A stretch of 5,222 nt of DNA from Dehalococcoidia bacterium. GTDB lineage: Bacteria; Chloroflexota; Dehalococcoidia; JACVQG01; JAHKAY01. The notes beneath the pieces are model-generated. The model saw only the letters and a list, made by a program, of their open reading frames with translations. It was not told the DNA's origin and made no database searches. Location of the stretch: positions 1 through 5,222 of the forward strand of contig JASLXN010000114.1 in the NCBI GenBank assembly GCA_030740315.1, in the 5' to 3' direction. Below are positions 3,598 to 5,222 of the stretch, piece by piece. The position numbers and the translations under genes were made by a program. Numbering within the stretch: the stretch's first letter is position 1; every line of letters starts with the position of its first letter.

Positions 3598-5222
3598 ATG
3601 GCCAGAAGCAAAAAGGACTGGGAAGACGAGTGCCTGAAGCCAGCCCTTAAACGCCCGCTGCGGCAGGAGTCCTTCGCCACCCCTTCTGGCATCCCGGTGG
3701 ATACCGTCTATACCTTGGACGATGCCGACGACTGCTACGAAGAAAGCCTAGGCTACCCAGGAGAATATCCCTACACCCGCGGCATTCAGCCCACCATGTA
3801 CCGGGGCCGCCTGTGGACCATGCGCCAATACGCCGGGTTCGGCTCTGCCGAGGAGTCCAACCGCCGCTACCGGTACCTGCTGGACCAGGGCCAGACCGGT
3901 CTATCGGTGGCCTTTGACCTCCCCACCCAAATAGGTTACGACTCCGACGAGCCCGCCTCTGCGGGCGAGGTGGGCAAGGTAGGTGTTCCCATCAGTTCAA
4001 TAGAGGATATGGAGACTCTCTTCCGGGACATCCCCCTAGACAAGGTTTCCACCTCCATGACCATCAACGCCACCGCCCCCATACTACTGGCTATGTATAT
4101 AGCTCTGGCCAGACGGCGCGGGCTGGAGCTAAAGGGGCTGGACGGCACCGTGCAGAACGATGTCCTCAAGGAGTACATCGCCCGCGGCACTCATATTTTC
4201 CCCCCCCGTCCCTCCATGCGCCTGACCACAGACATATTCGACTATTGCAGCCGCGAGGCGCCCCGGTGGAACACCATCAGCATAAGCGGCTATCATATCC
4301 GGGAGGCAGGCTCCACCGCCACCCAGGAGGTGGCCTTCACACTGGGCAACGCCATGGCCTATGTACAGGGGGCCGTGGACCGCGGGCTGGATGTGGACAG
4401 CTTCGCCGGACGGCTCTCCTTCTTCTTCGCCTGCCACAACAACTTTATTGAAGAGATAGCCAAATTCCGGGCGGCCCGGCGCATGTGGGCCAAAATCATA
4501 CGGGAGCACTTCGGCGCTAAAGACCCTCGCTCCTGGACAATGCGCTTCCATACCCAGACCGGCGGCGTGACCCTAACCGCCCAGCAGCCCCTGAACAATG
4601 TGGTCCGCACCACTATCCAGGCCCTGGCCGCCGTACTGGGCGGCACACAGTCATTGCACACCAACTCCTGGGACGAGGCCTACGCCCCACCCAGCGAGGA
4701 AGCTGTCACCATCGCCCTTAGGACACAGCAGGTGATTGCCCATGAGAGCGGCGTGGCCGATATAGCCGACCCACTGGGTGGCTCGTTCTTCTTAGAGGCC
4801 CTCACCAGTACCATCGAAAAAGAGGCATTTGCATACATAGACAAGATTCATGCCCTGGGCGGTGCAGTGACCGCTATTGAGCAGGGGTTCCAGCAGAAGG
4901 AGATACAAGACTCCTCCTACACCCACCAGCAGCAGGTGGAATCGGGCCAGCGGGTTCAGGTGGGTGTCAACCAGTTCGTAACCGCGCAACCGGCGGTTGC
5001 CGGCCTGCTCAAGATGGACCCGGAAAAGGCCCACTCCCAGATACAGCGGCTCCGTGACCTACGGGAGCGCCGTAGCCAGGCCGCAGTATCCGGTTCCCTT
5101 CAAAAGATAGAGTCCACCGCCCGCACCGATCAAAACCTGATGCCCGCCCTGGTGGAGGCGGTGGAGGTTGGGGCCACCCTGGGCGAAATCTGCGGCGTGC
5201 TGCGCCAGGTGTTCGGCACGCA
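3598..5222 (+). CDS. Methylmalonyl-CoA mutase large (catalytic) subunit, 3' partial
   Basis: The frame is open from the ATG at 3598 to the right edge: 541 codons. The enzyme interconverts (R)-methylmalonyl-CoA and succinyl-CoA by an adenosylcobalamin radical mechanism. The visible part is the substrate-binding TIM-barrel domain: YPYTRGIQPTMYRGRLWTMRQYAGFG (57-82), GLSVAFDLPTQIGYDSD (101-117), VSTSMTINATAPILLAMY (150-167), TVQNDVLKEYIARGTHIFPP (184-203), NTISISGYHIREAGSTA (225-241), RLSFFFACHNNF, GGTQSLHTNSWDEA and the closing GATLGEICGVLRQVFG. Tyr78, Arg196 and His233 correspond to Tyr89, Arg207 and His244 of Propionibacterium shermanii mutase. Isobutyryl-CoA mutases carry Phe and Gln at the first two, so a carboxylated substrate is favoured. 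Stand-alone large subunits end about here, at 550-560 residues. I expect the B12-binding subunit to be a separate gene downstream, but a fused domain past the edge cannot be excluded. The start is fixed by a good ribosome binding site and promoter. Confidence 0.93.
   Translation, partial: MARSKKDWEDECLKPALKRPLRQESFATPSGIPVDTVYTLDDADDCYEESLGYPGEYPYTRGIQPTMYRGRLWTMRQYAGFGSAEESNRRYRYLLDQGQTGLSVAFDLPTQIGYDSDEPASAGEVGKVGVPISSIEDMETLFRDIPLDKVSTSMTINATAPILLAMYIALARRRGLELKGLDGTVQNDVLKEYIARGTHIFPPRPSMRLTTDIFDYCSREAPRWNTISISGYHIREAGSTATQEVAFTLGNAMAYVQGAVDRGLDVDSFAGRLSFFFACHNNFIEEIAKFRAARRMWAKIIREHFGAKDPRSWTMRFHTQTGGVTLTAQQPLNNVVRTTIQALAAVLGGTQSLHTNSWDEAYAPPSEEAVTIALRTQQVIAHESGVADIADPLGGSFFLEALTSTIEKEAFAYIDKIHALGGAVTAIEQGFQQKEIQDSSYTHQQQVESGQRVQVGVNQFVTAQPAVAGLLKMDPEKAHSQIQRLRDLRERRSQAAVSGSLQKIESTARTDQNLMPALVEAVEVGATLGEICGVLRQVFGT

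Noticed and set aside
3520..4530. Exact 11-nt repeat AAGACCCTCGC at 3520-3530 and 4520-4530
   Set aside because: One copy is intergenic and one is coding, with no flanking similarity. A match of this length is plausible by chance in sequence of this composition.
4129..4664. Overlapping minus-strand ORFs inside the mutase gene
   Set aside because: The plus-strand frame is unbroken for 541 codons with conserved mutase motifs; the antisense ORFs show nothing recognisable.

Overview
The window is ordinary chromosomal bacterial DNA. It is moderately GC-rich (roughly 55-60 % by eye), densely coding on both strands, and has no mobile elements, CRISPR array, rRNA or recognisable tRNA. The gene set suggests an anaerobic bacterium: an Fe-S 2-hydroxyacyl-CoA dehydratase-type subunit, a cobalamin-dependent acyl-CoA mutase whose expected form is a separate large subunit, and the Fe-S epoxyqueuosine reductase QueH. 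A long RimI with an internal insertion and the heavy use of ATA for isoleucine would fit a Chloroflexota (Dehalococcoidia-like) host. That placement is inference from recall of the families, not something the window proves.

Layout. From the left edge to 940 (+) is the 3' part of a 2-hydroxyacyl-CoA dehydratase / benzoyl-CoA reductase-type subunit, cut by the window start. A 40-bp convergent gap follows. Then come three minus-strand housekeeping genes, read right to left: ruvB (3465 to 2449), queH (2433 to 1852, 15 bp behind ruvB, probably one operon) and rimI (1634 to 981, with its own likely promoter). The 217 bp between queH and rimI hold a possible 36-residue plus-strand ORF with a good ribosome binding site. 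A 132-bp divergent intergenic region (3466-3597) carries promoters for ruvB and for the last gene. That gene is the methylmalonyl-CoA mutase large (catalytic) subunit, from 3598 (+) to beyond the right edge; it appears to lack only its last few residues or a linker to a cobalamin domain.

Functionally there are two themes. The flanks are anaerobic acyl-CoA chemistry: radical dehydration or reduction on the left, and B12-dependent methylmalonyl/succinyl-CoA isomerisation on the right. The middle is information processing: Holliday-junction branch migration, tRNA queuosine synthesis and acetylation of ribosomal protein S18. I see no sign of an undescribed multi-gene system. The points worth a second look are small: an apparently leaderless ruvB with an extended -10 promoter, a dyad bracketing the -35 box of the mutase promoter, the possible micro-ORF, and the RimI insertion.
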